From an uncultured Dorea sp. (GTDB taxonomy: Bacteria > Bacillota > Clostridia > Lachnospirales > Lachnospiraceae), in assembly GCA_910585725.1 (NCBI GenBank), contig CAJUFA010000040.1:1-25101 (forward strand): a stretch of 25,101 nt of DNA. The letters are read 5' to 3'. How positions within the stretch are numbered: the first letter of the stretch is position 1; the number at the start of each line of letters is the position of its first letter. Shown one piece after another: positions 7,242-14,448 of this stretch. A program made the position numbers and the translations under genes. Below the pieces are notes generated by a model that worked only from the letters and a program-made list of their open reading frames with translations, had not been told where the DNA came from and searched no databases.

Positions 7242-7391
7242 CTATTTTGTTTCCTTGTGCAATGTGTGAGATTTGCAGAATCTGCAGTACTTCTTTGTCT
7301 CCATGCGCTCAGGATGTGTTTTCTTATCCTTCGTCATGTTGTAATTACGCTGCTTGCATTCTGTACATTCCAATGTGATTCTTGTACGCAC
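7242..7391 (-). CDS. rpmG: 50S ribosomal protein L33
   Basis: The 49-codon gene starts with GTG at 7391 and ends with TAG at 7242-7244. The protein is MRTRITLECTECKQRNY... with two zinc-ribbon pairs, Cys9/Cys12 and Cys36/Cys39, so it is the zinc-binding (C+) form. It ends KSHTLHKETK. GAGGTGG is 5 nt upstream of the GTG. It lies 23 nt ahead of secE, the usual firmicute order, and is the first gene of the transcription unit. Confidence 0.95.
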   Translation of the reverse strand: MRTRITLECTECKQRNYNMTKDKKTHPERMETKKYCRFCKSHTLHKETK

Positions 7392-7433
7392 AACTTCCAC
7401 CTCGCTTTATATTTCTTCATTGACGTGTTACCT

Positions 7434-7452
7434 GGCAGCTTGCGAGGCTGCC
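7434..7452. other. Hairpin in the rpmG leader
   Basis: GGCAGC (7434-7439) pairs with GCTGCC (7447-7452) across a 7-nt loop. On the plus strand it is followed by CTTTTTAG, so it could stop antisense transcription. On the minus strand it lies ~43 nt before rpmG, with no U-tract. Confidence 0.55.
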
Positions 7453-7464
7453 CTTTTTAGGCAT

Positions 7465-7530
7465 AAAAAAAAGACCTTCTTCCATTCGCTCAAATAGCGT
7501 ACCATATCCCACCCCAAAAAGCAAGTCTTT
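7465..7530 (-). terminator. Intrinsic terminator/attenuator in the leader of the rpmG operon
   Basis: On the minus strand AAAGACTT (ending near 7523) can pair with AAGGTCTTT, with a nested CGCT-ATTTG-AGCG stem inside, and eight T follow at 7472-7465. There is no minus-strand gene upstream that needs terminating, because the neighbour is divergent. It therefore looks like a leader attenuator ~75 nt before rpmG. No known riboswitch or T-box signature was recognised. Confidence 0.5.
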
Positions 7531-7611
7531 CTTTTGTTTTTCCAACGTTTTTCCAATGTTTTTCACGTTTTTATTACTTTTCACACTTTGACAGTTTCCG
7601 GCATATTTTAC

Positions 7612-7640
7612 TGTACACACAATTTTTTCTTTTGTATAAT
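7612..7640 (+). promoter_or_regulatory. Promoter of the cysteine-synthase-like gene
   Basis: TGTACA (7612-7617, four of six), a 17-bp spacer and a perfect TATAAT (7635-7640) lie 81 nt before the ATG. Confidence 0.6.
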
Positions 7641-7662
7641 GATAAATGTAATTTGCATGCAA
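7633..7662 (-). promoter_or_regulatory. Possible promoter of the rpmG operon
   Basis: On the minus strand TTGCAT (7662-7657), an 18-bp spacer and TATACA (7638-7633) form the best sigma-A match upstream of the leader. It overlaps the divergent cysK-like promoter, and its -35 lies within the TTTGCATGCAAA palindrome. Confidence 0.35.
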
Positions 7663-7663
7663 A
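7652..7663. promoter_or_regulatory. Perfect 12-bp palindrome TTTGCATGCAAA
   Basis: It is placed 12 bp after the -10 of the cysK-like promoter, where a repressor could block initiation, and over the possible -35 of the divergent rpmG promoter. No known regulator is recognised for it. Confidence 0.5.
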
Positions 7664-7721
7664 CAGTTATTATGTATATGCAAGTATTAGAATCTTATGA
7701 AAGCAGAGGGATATACACGTT

Positions 7722-8648
7722 ATGATCTATAAAAATGTATTAGAAGCAATGGGACGGACCCCAATCATACAGCTCAATCGTATGACTGCCGAAAACTCCG
7801 CCCGGATTTTGGTCAAATTCGAAGGGCTGAATGTCGGCGGCTCGGTAAAAACCAGAACCGCATACAATATGATTACCAAAGCAGAAGAGGCCGGTATCTT
7901 AAAGAAAAATTCCATTATCGTGGAACCCACAAGCGGCAACCAGGGAATCGGTCTTGCATTGGTCGGAGCTGTAAAAGGTTATGAAACCATCATCATCATG
8001 CCCGACTCTGTCAGTCAGGAGAGACGCCTTCTTGTAGAACATTACGGCGCGAAAGTAATCCTGATCCACGACGCCGGAAATATCGGCGACTGCATCAAAG
8101 AATGTGTCCGCACAGCAAACCGTATGGCCGAAGAGAACCCCAAAGTATTCGTACCGCAGCAGTTTGAAAACGAAGCGAATCCTATGGTACACCGTTACCA
8201 TACCGGTCTTGAGATCTTAGAACAAGTAGCCGGCCCGATCCATGGATTCTGTTCCGGTATCGGAACCGGAGGAACTATCACCGGAATCGGAGAGACCCTG
8301 AAAGCCCTTAATCCCGACATTACAATCTGGGCTGTCGAACCGGAGAATGCCGCAATCCTTGCCGGGGGTACAGTTGGAACCCATATCCAGATGGGGATCG
8401 GCGACGGCGTCGTTCCAAAGGTATTGAACCAACATATCTATGAAGACATCGCGATCATTACCGATGAAGAAGCTCTACAAACATCCAAAGATCTGGCCAG
8501 GCTGGAAGGCCTGATGTGCGGCATCTCCAGCGGAACAAATGTTGCAGCCGCCATTAAGATGGCAAAGAAACTGGGAAAAGGGAAAACTGTCGTAACCATC
8601 CTTCCAGACACAGCGGAAAGATACTTCTCTACGCCGTTATTTGAATAA
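7722..8648 (+). CDS. PLP-dependent cysteine synthase family protein (O-acetylserine sulfhydrylase-like)
   Basis: The 308-residue fold-type II PLP enzyme has normal CysK length. The PLP Lys lies in GGSVKTRTAYNM (residue ~43). The substrate loop is PTSGNQGIGLA (~69-79), the phosphate-binding loop is GIGTGGTITGIGETLK (~178-193), QQFENEANPMVHR precedes it, and the end is ILPDTAERYFSTPLF. CysK makes cysteine from O-acetylserine and sulfide. Two signature positions are unusual: SVKTR instead of SVKDR and TSGNQG instead of TSGNTG, where the Thr normally contacts the substrate carboxylate. So another beta-substitution substrate is possible, and I leave the symbol blank. The RBS GAGGG is 11 nt upstream. 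The gene is monocistronic, divergent from rpmG and convergent with the aminotransferase. No cysE is nearby. Confidence 0.88.
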   Translation: MIYKNVLEAMGRTPIIQLNRMTAENSARILVKFEGLNVGGSVKTRTAYNMITKAEEAGILKKNSIIVEPTSGNQGIGLALVGAVKGYETIIIMPDSVSQERRLLVEHYGAKVILIHDAGNIGDCIKECVRTANRMAEENPKVFVPQQFENEANPMVHRYHTGLEILEQVAGPIHGFCSGIGTGGTITGIGETLKALNPDITIWAVEPENAAILAGGTVGTHIQMGIGDGVVPKVLNQHIYEDIAIITDEEALQTSKDLARLEGLMCGISSGTNVAAAIKMAKKLGKGKTVVTILPDTAERYFSTPLFE

Positions 8649-8664
8649 ATACAATATTATAAAA

Positions 8665-8711
8665 GCAGGAAAAACCGCAGACACCATCTCTGATATCACG
8701 ATTTTTCCTGC
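8665..8711. terminator. Bidirectional terminator between convergent genes
   Basis: GCAGGAAAAA (8665-8674) pairs perfectly with TTTTTCCTGC (8702-8711) over a 27-nt loop, 17 nt past the cysK-like stop. The A/T part of the stem can supply a U-tract in either direction. Confidence 0.65.
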
Positions 8712-8784
8712 CTTAATTATCTCCCGAATTCTCTTTCGGCTAAACATGCTATCTGCAGCGCTGTGCCGGCAACTTTTCGGCGTT

Positions 8785-8859
8785 TACCGACTTCTACTTT
8801 TTGCATCCTCCGGCTTTTCGTCTTTTTAGTATATACCGATTCCTGCTCTATGCATCCAA
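8785..8859. repeat. Imperfect duplication of the aminotransferase 3' end
   Basis: TACCGACTTCTACTTTTTGC at 8785 onward recurs, diverged, as TACCGATTCCTGCTCTATGC at 8834 onward, an offset of 49 bp. The second copy contains the aminotransferase stop codon (GATGCATAG on the minus strand). The first copy reads GATGCAAAA there, so it looks like an old tandem copy of the gene end. Confidence 0.45.
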
Positions 8860-10131
8860 CAACTTCTCAATACTAACCAACTTCACGCTAAGTACAAAGA
8901 TCTTCGCAGCCACTTCTAATTCATCCACGGTCGGGAATGACGGCGCAATCCGGATATTACAATCCCGCGGATCCTTTCCATACGGATATGTCGCACCCGC
9001 GTCTGTCATCACAAGACCGGCTTCTTTCGCCTTTGCAACGATCGCCTTCGCACATCCTTCCATCGAATCAAAAGATATAAAGTATCCGCCAAGGGGCTCC
9101 GTCCAGGTTCCGATTCCCAGACCGCCCAGCTCCTTCTCCAGAACCTCTTCTACCTTCTCAAACTTTGGCCGCAGAATAGCCGCATGTTTTCTCATATGCT
9201 CATAAACGCCCAACATATCCCCGAAGAAACGCACATGACGAAGCTGATTTAATTTGTCATGACCGATGGTCTGAAATTTCATATAACGCCTGGCATCCTC
9301 CAGATTCCCCCTGGAAGCAGCCAGCGCCGCAATTCCTGATCCCGGGAAGGACACTTTCGAAGTGGAAATAAATTTCAGCACAATATCCGGATTCCCCACT
9401 TTGATACATTCATTCAGAAGCTCCAGTACAACCACCCGCTTATCATCGTACAGATGATGAATAGAGTATGCGTTATCCCAGAAAATACGGAAATCCTTGG
9501 CTGCCGGCTGAAGCCTTGCAAATCTTCTGACCGTCTCGTCCGAATAAGAGATCCCGGTCGGGTTAGAATACTTCGGCACGCACCAGATACCCTTGATTGA
9601 CGGGTCCTTCGCCACCAATTCTTCCACCATATCCATATCCGGCCCTGTCTCCAGAAGCGGTACGTTGATCATCTCGATCCCAAAGAACTCCGTGATCGCG
9701 AAATGGCGGTCATATCCGGGCACCGGACATAAAAACTTTACTTTATCGAGCTTCGCCCATGGTGTGCTCCCCATAAATCCATGCGTCATAGCACGGGACA
9801 CCGTGTCAAACATTACATTCAAGCTGGAATTCCCATATATGATAACACTACGCTCCGGAACCTCCGACAGATCAGCCAGCAGTTTTCTTGCATCGCTGAT
9901 CCCGTCCAGAACACCATAATTCCGACAGTCCATACCGTCAGAACTTACCAGGTCAGAATCACTGGCCAGAACATCCATCATCCCAAGTCCAAGATCCAAC
10001 TGAGCCTTAGACGGTTTCCCCCGGGACATATCAAGTTTTAATCCTTTTTTCTTAATCTCCTCGAATTGCTTCTCAAGATCACTTTTCAGATTCTTCAACT
10101 TCTCTTTGCTCAACTTATTATACGGCGCCAT
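8848..10131 (-). CDS. Aspartate aminotransferase, subgroup Ic (PF12897 type)
   Basis: This 427-residue cytoplasmic PLP aminotransferase is longer than the classical AspC and matches the subgroup Ic family (Corynebacterium AspT-like). Landmarks are LDMSRGKPSKAQLDLG (~33-48), the PLP phosphate region YGNSSLNVMFDTVSRAM, CPVPGYDRHFAI, the Asn/Pro motif VPKYSNPTGISYSDE, the PLP-Asp in IFWDNAYSIHHL, the Schiff-base Lys in ISTSKVSFPGSGIAAL, and the C-terminal Arg in CNIRIAPSFP. It interconverts aspartate and oxaloacetate with 2-oxoglutarate/glutamate, and other amino acids are possible substrates. It has its own consensus promoter (10241-10269). It is convergent with the cysteine-synthase-like gene. 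Confidence 0.9.
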   Translation of the reverse strand: MAPYNKLSKEKLKNLKSDLEKQFEEIKKKGLKLDMSRGKPSKAQLDLGLGMMDVLASDSDLVSSDGMDCRNYGVLDGISDARKLLADLSEVPERSVIIYGNSSLNVMFDTVSRAMTHGFMGSTPWAKLDKVKFLCPVPGYDRHFAITEFFGIEMINVPLLETGPDMDMVEELVAKDPSIKGIWCVPKYSNPTGISYSDETVRRFARLQPAAKDFRIFWDNAYSIHHLYDDKRVVVLELLNECIKVGNPDIVLKFISTSKVSFPGSGIAALAASRGNLEDARRYMKFQTIGHDKLNQLRHVRFFGDMLGVYEHMRKHAAILRPKFEKVEEVLEKELGGLGIGTWTEPLGGYFISFDSMEGCAKAIVAKAKEAGLVMTDAGATYPYGKDPRDCNIRIAPSFPTVDELEVAAKIFVLSVKLVSIEKLLDA

Positions 10132-10240
10132 ATCAAGAACTCCCTCCTAAAATTATTTTAATTCTTCAAAAAACTCTCCGGCATTTTGGGGGATGTACCT
10201 GACAACAACAAAGATTCCCTTCCCATAGCCGCTATATGCT

Positions 10241-10269
10241 ATAGTACGATGATACGCCGGAATTGTCAA
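10241..10269 (-). promoter_or_regulatory. Sigma-A promoter of the aminotransferase gene
   Basis: On the minus strand TTGACA (10269-10264), a 17-bp spacer and TACTAT (10246-10241) give a near-consensus promoter with a leader of about 100 nt. Confidence 0.85.
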
Positions 10270-10407
10270 GATATTTTTGCATATTTATTTTTTATATCCT
10301 TCAATTTAAACATATCACCGTTTTTAGAACGTTCATTGAAATTTCTCTATTTTCATTTAATTCTCACATATTAAGCTATAGATCAAAAATCCATCAACAA
10401 AACCAAT

Positions 10408-10436
10408 ATGCAAGTCTCATATAAGAAACTTGCATA
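10408..10436 (-). terminator. Terminator of the EEP-family gene
   Basis: TATGCAAGT (10408-10416) and ACTTGCATA (10428-10436) are a perfect inverted repeat. On the minus strand the stem extends inward to GCAAGTTTC/GAGACTTGC with a 6-nt loop and is followed by ATTGGTTTTGTT, a weak U-rich tail. Confidence 0.6.
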
Positions 10437-10498
10437 ATTTGTTTTTGTGGTTATCCGCTTTTTCCGCCGCTCACTCATCTTCTTACGATTTAATTATA

Positions 10499-11701
10499 TT
10501 ACTCCTGTAACAATTCAAACTGCAGCAGAACCGGATTATGGTCGCTGTAACCGAAATCCGTATCTACATTCTCAGCCGTTGCTTTCACATTATCTGACAC
10601 CAGGAATCCATCCACCACTGTAGTGAAATTCACTCCCTTCTTATAAGGAATATCTGCTCCCCGGCAAGTCGGCACGTCCAGTTCATTTTCCGCACGCATA
10701 ATCGTAATACCATCGGCTATATCCTCCTGCGTCAAAACCGCCACCCATGCAGGAAACTTCTGTTCTGAAAGGAAGCCTTCCGCCGCCTCTTCTCCCAGCG
10801 CATGGTTAAAATCTCCGCCGACGATCACATAATTTCCCGCCTGATACTCCTCCTCCATCACCGAATTTAATAATTCCAACTGCTTCGCCCTAATCAGCCC
10901 GCCTTCGTCATATGCGGACATGTGGCTGTTGATCAGCGCCAACTCTCTCCCGCCTTCTACCGGCAGGCGCATCACGGCAAAACACCTGTCCAAATCCGTA
11001 AATTTCGTAATAAAACTATTGTCCACCGGATAACTCCTGCGCTCCGCCTCCTCAATACGATATCTGCTAAAGCTTAAAAGCCCCGCGTCCACCGCGCCAT
11101 GAGGATCTGAGAACGGGTAGAATAAATAAGCTGAATGAAAATTATTTGCAAAAACATTTCCGTAATCTGAGAACTCCTCTTTTAGTTGTTTCAACTGGTT
11201 AATATGGAAGCTTCTGTCGGCGTCCACGTCAACTTCCTGGAGAAGCATAAAATCCGCCCCCAGATCTTCAAGCTCCTCTGCCGCCCCATTTATGTTTGTC
11301 TCTACCGACTCCTTGTTGATCGCCTTACCATACTTCCCCGCCGTCAAAGTACCGTCCTCCATCTCGCCTGTATCCATGAAGAAACTGTAATCCGGTCCAT
11401 ACGCTCCGAATCCTATATTATATGTCACCGCAGTATATGGCGTACCGGTCTTTAGGATCTGTTCCGAATTATTCTCAGACTCAAGCGCCGTATGATCTTC
11501 AATCCGGTAATAATTAGCCTGCATATAGATCACATAACCTGCCGCACATAAAATGACCGGCAGAAATACACAAACCAAAATTTTTACCGCTAAGGAGACA
11601 CTCTTTCTCCCCGGATCGAGTTTGGAATGTTTATTATTATCTTTTGCTTCATGATTATCTTTATGATTTAGATTATCCTTATCAGCTCGTTTCTCTGCCA
11701 T
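10499..11701 (-). CDS. Membrane-anchored endonuclease/exonuclease/phosphatase (EEP) family protein
   Basis: Residues 1-~34 are a very hydrophilic Asp/Asn/His/Lys-rich cytoplasmic tail, followed by one membrane segment (LAVKILVCVFLPVILCAAGY, ~38-58). The rest is therefore probably outside the membrane. Residues ~90-398 form an EEP (DNase I-like) domain with its catalytic landmarks: the Asn in VTYNIGFG, the Glu in LLQEVDVDADRSF, the His in INSHMSAYDEGG, the Asp/Asn pair in VGGDFNHALG, and the terminal Asp-His in GYSDHNPVLLQFE. The superfamily cleaves phosphodiesters in nucleic acids, inositol phosphates or phospholipids. Substrate cannot be decided here. GGAGG lies ~6 nt before ATG 11701. Monocistronic: terminators stand on both sides. 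Confidence 0.85.
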   Translation of the reverse strand: MAEKRADKDNLNHKDNHEAKDNNKHSKLDPGRKSVSLAVKILVCVFLPVILCAAGYVIYMQANYYRIEDHTALESENNSEQILKTGTPYTAVTYNIGFGAYGPDYSFFMDTGEMEDGTLTAGKYGKAINKESVETNINGAAEELEDLGADFMLLQEVDVDADRSFHINQLKQLKEEFSDYGNVFANNFHSAYLFYPFSDPHGAVDAGLLSFSRYRIEEAERRSYPVDNSFITKFTDLDRCFAVMRLPVEGGRELALINSHMSAYDEGGLIRAKQLELLNSVMEEEYQAGNYVIVGGDFNHALGEEAAEGFLSEQKFPAWVAVLTQEDIADGITIMRAENELDVPTCRGADIPYKKGVNFTTVVDGFLVSDNVKATAENVDTDFGYSDHNPVLLQFELLQE

Positions 11702-11885
11702 ATTCGTACCTCCATTATTTTCTGTGTATTCCCAATCCTACACTTTGATCTTATCTTAGTCTAACACAGATACCCGATTCTGGCATCATTTTATTTATCC
11801 AAACCAGAATAACCTAAATCTTATATAACAAAATGTAGTAACAAGCTAAATATGATAGATAGAATAAAAATGATTTAGAGATATT

Positions 11886-11916
11886 AAAAAGGACCTGCCA
11901 ATGGCAGATCCTTTTT
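11886..11916 (-). terminator. Terminator of flagellin A
   Basis: AAAAAGGA-C-CTGCC-AAT-GGCAG-A-TCCTTTTT forms a hairpin with one internal mismatch, 26 nt past the stop codon, with a T-run on the minus strand. Confidence 0.9.
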
Positions 11917-11941
11917 ATATGAAAATTCAATTCATCATTGA

Positions 11942-12901
11942 TTACTGGAGTAACTGAAGAACTCCCTGCGGTACCTGATTTGCCTGAGCAAGCATAGCCT
12001 GAGCGGACTGTACAAGAATATTGTTCTTCGTGTAAGCCATCATCTCTTTCGCCATGTCTACGTCACGGATACGAGACTCAGCCGCTGTGATGTTCTCTTC
12101 CTGAACGCTCAGGTTGTTGATCGTGTGATCCAGACGATTCTGCATAGCACCAAAGTCAGATCTCATAGAAGATACCATATCGATCGCCGCCTGTGCTACG
12201 GAAATCGCATGTCTTGCGCTGTTTGCACTTGTCAGATCAATATTAGCGATAGTTACGGCATTCTCATTCTTACCACCTGTTATATTCGTAAAGGTTCCTG
12301 TTCCTAATGTCTTTACAAAAGTACTTGCATTTGTACTATGAAGACCAAGCGTCTTGCTGCTCATCGCCTGGAAAGTAACCTTCAACTGGTTAGCCGTCTC
12401 ATGAGAGTCACCTACGTGAAGTGTAATCTTGGTCGTAGCTACGCCGCCTGTTACGCCACCTGCTCCAACCGGACTTGTTCCAGCAGGAACCGTAAACAAC
12501 TTCGTTCCATTGAAGTTAGCCGTCTTACTGATTCTGTCAATCTCTTCATTCAGACGCATAATCTCTTTCTGCATCTCCTGACGGTTCGTTGTAGAGTATG
12601 TTCCGTTAGCAGACTGGGTAGCCAGCTCAACCATACGATTCAGCATGGAGTGAACTTCTGTCAGAGCGCCCTCAGCCGTCTGTACAAGAGAGATACCGTC
12701 GTTCGCGTTCTTCTGAGCTGTTGCAAGACCCGTGATCTGCGCACGCATCTTTTCAGAAATCGCTAACCCTGCAGCATCGTCGCCTGCGCGGTTGATTCTG
12801 TAACCGGATGATAATTTCTCAAGACTCTTTCCTACTGCAGAGTTGTTATTCGTTAAATTTCTGTGTGAATTCAATGCGGTAATATTATGTTGGATTCTCA
12901 T
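11942..12901 (-). CDS. fliC: Flagellin A
   Basis: The 319-residue filament subunit is exported by the flagellar type III apparatus. The N-terminal D0/D1 (MRIQHNITALNSHRNLTNNN, SSGYRINRAGDDAAGLAISE) and C-terminal D1/D0 (RLDHTINNLSVQEENITAAE, ending ANQVPQGVLQLLQ) are complete and almost identical to the other three copies. The D2/D3 insert is minimal. Variation sits in two patches: after KLFTVPAG (SPVGAGGVTGG, ~138-152) and around TLGTGTFTNITGGKNENA (~208-225). The D1 segment NRMVELATQSANGTYS covers the TLR5-contact region of enteric flagellins. AAGGAGG precedes the ATG. It has its own sigma-28 promoter, leader hairpin and terminator, so it is a separate transcript. Confidence 0.98.
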   Translation of the reverse strand: MRIQHNITALNSHRNLTNNNSAVGKSLEKLSSGYRINRAGDDAAGLAISEKMRAQITGLATAQKNANDGISLVQTAEGALTEVHSMLNRMVELATQSANGTYSTTNRQEMQKEIMRLNEEIDRISKTANFNGTKLFTVPAGTSPVGAGGVTGGVATTKITLHVGDSHETANQLKVTFQAMSSKTLGLHSTNASTFVKTLGTGTFTNITGGKNENAVTIANIDLTSANSARHAISVAQAAIDMVSSMRSDFGAMQNRLDHTINNLSVQEENITAAESRIRDVDMAKEMMAYTKNNILVQSAQAMLAQANQVPQGVLQLLQ

Positions 12902-12926
12902 AGTTTTTCCTCCTTGAAATATAGTC

Positions 12927-12943
12927 GGGGAATTCCTTTTCCC
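12927..12943 (-). promoter_or_regulatory. Leader hairpin of flagellin A, candidate CsrA site
   Basis: The mRNA reads GGGAAAAGGAATTCCCC, a short stem with GGA in the loop, about 20 nt before the GGA of the AAGGAGG ribosome binding site. Two GGA motifs, one in a loop and one in the Shine-Dalgarno, are the hallmark of CsrA-repressed flagellin leaders such as Bacillus hag. Confidence 0.55.
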
Positions 12944-13075
12944 TCATTATTTTTTGATTCGTTCTTTTTCAACAGAACTATTCGGAAATCAGACAGATAT
13001 ACTATCTAAACCCGCCGGCTAACAGTTTAAAATAATAAATCCATCTAACTTATACAAAAAAACTTGACATTTATA

Positions 13076-13102
13076 TTATCGTATGTTTTCTCTATATCTT
13101 AA
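13076..13102 (-). promoter_or_regulatory. Sigma-28 (SigD/FliA)-type promoter of flagellin A
   Basis: On the minus strand TTAA (13102-13099), 15 bp, then TACGATAA (13083-13076) fits the sigma-28 pattern TAAA-N15-GCCGATAA. The surrounding CTTAAGATAT and CGATAATATAAATGTC are shared with the other flagellin promoters. The leader is about 170 nt. Confidence 0.85.
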
Positions 13103-13141
13103 GTACTCTAAACAAACTTTTTCTTCTTCCGTATATTTTTA

Positions 13142-13178
13142 TAACAAAAAGACCCGTCTAAGGCGGATCTTTTTGTTA
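13142..13178 (-). terminator. Terminator of flagellin B
   Basis: TAACAAAAAGA and TCTTTTTGTTA are the outer arms of an extended hairpin with a CCGTCTAAGGCGG core, 23 nt past the stop codon. Confidence 0.9.
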
Positions 13179-13200
13179 TAAAATTTCAATTCATTACTGA

Positions 13201-14148
13201 CTACTGAAGTAACTGAAGAACTCCCTGTGGTACCTGATTCGCCTGAGCAAGCATAGCCTGAGCGGACTGTACAAGAATATTGTTCTTCGTGTAAGCCATC
13301 ATCTCTTTAGCCATGTCTACGTCACGGATACGGGACTCAGCTGCTGTGATGTTCTCTTCCTGAACACTTAAGTTGTTGATCGTGTGATCCAGACGGTTCT
13401 GCATAGCACCAAAGTCAGATCTCATAGAAGATACCATATCGATCGCTGCCTGTGCTACAGAGATCGCGTGTCTTGCGCTGTCTGCACTTGTCAAATCAAT
13501 CATATCGATCGTTACGGCTTTCGCACCCTTTGCATTATCAGCATACTTAAAGTCGCCTGTTCCTAATGTCTTAACAAAAGTAGATGAGTTTGTCGTATGA
13601 AGACCAAGCGTCTTGCTGCTCATTGCCTGGAATGTTACTCTCAACTGGTTAGCCGTCTCATGTGAATCACCTACATGAAGCGTAATCTTCGTAACCTCTA
13701 CAGTACCGCCGGTAACAGCTGTCTTTCCTGCCGGTACTGTAAATAACTTCGTTCCATTGAAGTTAGCCGTCTTACTGATTCTGTCAATCTCTTCGTTCAG
13801 ACGCATAATCTCTTTCTGCATCTCCTGACGGTTGGTTGTAGAATAAGTTCCGTTAGCAGACTGTGTAGACAGCTCAACCATACGATTCAGCATGGAGTGG
13901 ACTTCTGTCAGAGCTCCTTCAGCCGTCTGTACAAGAGAGATACCGTCGTTCGCGTTCTTCTGAGCTGTTGCAAGACCTGTGATCTGCGCACGCATCTTTT
14001 CAGAAATCGCTAATCCTGCAGCGTCGTCGCCTGCACGGTTAATCCTGTATCCGGATGATAATTTCTCAAGACTCTTCCCTACAGCAGAATTGTTGTTCGT
14101 CAAATTTCTGTGTGAGTTTAATGCAGTAATATTATGTTGGATTCTCAT
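13201..14148 (-). CDS. fliC: Flagellin B
   Basis: This 315-residue flagellin is the shortest of the four. D0/D1 at both ends match flagellin A, except for isolated changes such as ELSTQ for ELATQ in the D1 region. The first variable patch is cut to GKTAVTGGTVEV. The second is TLGTGDFKYADNAKGAKAVTIDMI. The flagellin core KITLHVGDSHETANQLRVTF between the patches is kept, with Arg for Lys. All features required for export and polymerisation are present, so it is not a silent copy by sequence. It has its own sigma-28 promoter, an AAGGAGG site after a GGA-loop hairpin, and a terminator. It lies in direct orientation to copies A and C. Confidence 0.98.
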   Translation of the reverse strand: MRIQHNITALNSHRNLTNNNSAVGKSLEKLSSGYRINRAGDDAAGLAISEKMRAQITGLATAQKNANDGISLVQTAEGALTEVHSMLNRMVELSTQSANGTYSTTNRQEMQKEIMRLNEEIDRISKTANFNGTKLFTVPAGKTAVTGGTVEVTKITLHVGDSHETANQLRVTFQAMSSKTLGLHTTNSSTFVKTLGTGDFKYADNAKGAKAVTIDMIDLTSADSARHAISVAQAAIDMVSSMRSDFGAMQNRLDHTINNLSVQEENITAAESRIRDVDMAKEMMAYTKNNILVQSAQAMLAQANQVPQGVLQLLQ

Positions 14149-14172
14149 AGTTTTTCCTCCTTGAAAATAGTC

Positions 14173-14190
14173 GGGGACTTCCTTTTCCCC
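14173..14190 (-). promoter_or_regulatory. Leader hairpin of flagellin B, candidate CsrA site
   Basis: The mRNA GGGGAAAAGGAAGTCCCC pairs GGGG with CCCC, leaving GGA in the loop. It is upstream of the AAGGAGG site, as in copy A. Confidence 0.6.
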
Positions 14191-14322
14191 ACATTATTAT
14201 TTTTTTATTTTTATAACTAAAAACATTCCGGAACCAGACAAATATACTTATCAAAACCCGCCGGCTAACTGTTTAAAATAATATATCCGTCTAAACTATT
14301 CCGAAAAAACTTGACATTTATA

Positions 14323-14349
14323 TTATCGTATGTTTTTTCTATATCTTAA
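14323..14349 (-). promoter_or_regulatory. Sigma-28-type promoter of flagellin B
   Basis: TTAA (14349-14346), 15 bp and TACGATAA (14330-14323) on the minus strand have identical geometry to copy A. The long leader also shares the CCGCCGGCTAAC block with copy A. Confidence 0.85.
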
Positions 14350-14383
14350 GTATTTTCAATAAACTTTTTATTGCTTTTCACCT

Positions 14384-14422
14384 ATATCAAAAGAACCCGT
14401 CTAAGACAGGTTCTTTTGATAT
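14384..14422 (-). terminator. Terminator of flagellin C
   Basis: ATATCAAAAGAACC and GGTTCTTTTGATAT form a perfect 14-bp stem 26 nt after the stop codon, with a T-rich minus-strand arm. Confidence 0.9.
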
Positions 14423-14448
14423 GAAAATTCAATTTAATTCATTACTGA

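Larger units (their letters stand above)
7392..7721. other. 330-nt divergent intergenic region between rpmG and the cysteine-synthase-like gene
   Basis: There is no convincing gene here. On the minus strand it is the long leader of the rpmG operon with two hairpins. On the right it has the plus-strand promoter of the cysK-like gene and a 12-bp palindrome. Details are listed separately. Confidence 0.8.
10132..10498. other. 367-nt intergenic region
   Basis: It carries the aminotransferase promoter and the terminator of the EEP-family gene, listed separately. The remainder is AT-rich, with no coding frame of typical composition. Confidence 0.7.

Noticed and set aside
7392..7530. T-box or tRNA in the rpmG leader
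   Set aside because: GGGGTGGGATATGGTACGC is only superficially like the T-box TGGNACCGCG motif, and no tRNA cloverleaf or TPsiC arm could be formed.
7417..7683. 88-codon minus-strand frame in the rpmG leader
   Set aside because: It has no ribosome binding site, runs through the attenuator hairpin and its U-tract, and its composition is unlike a protein.
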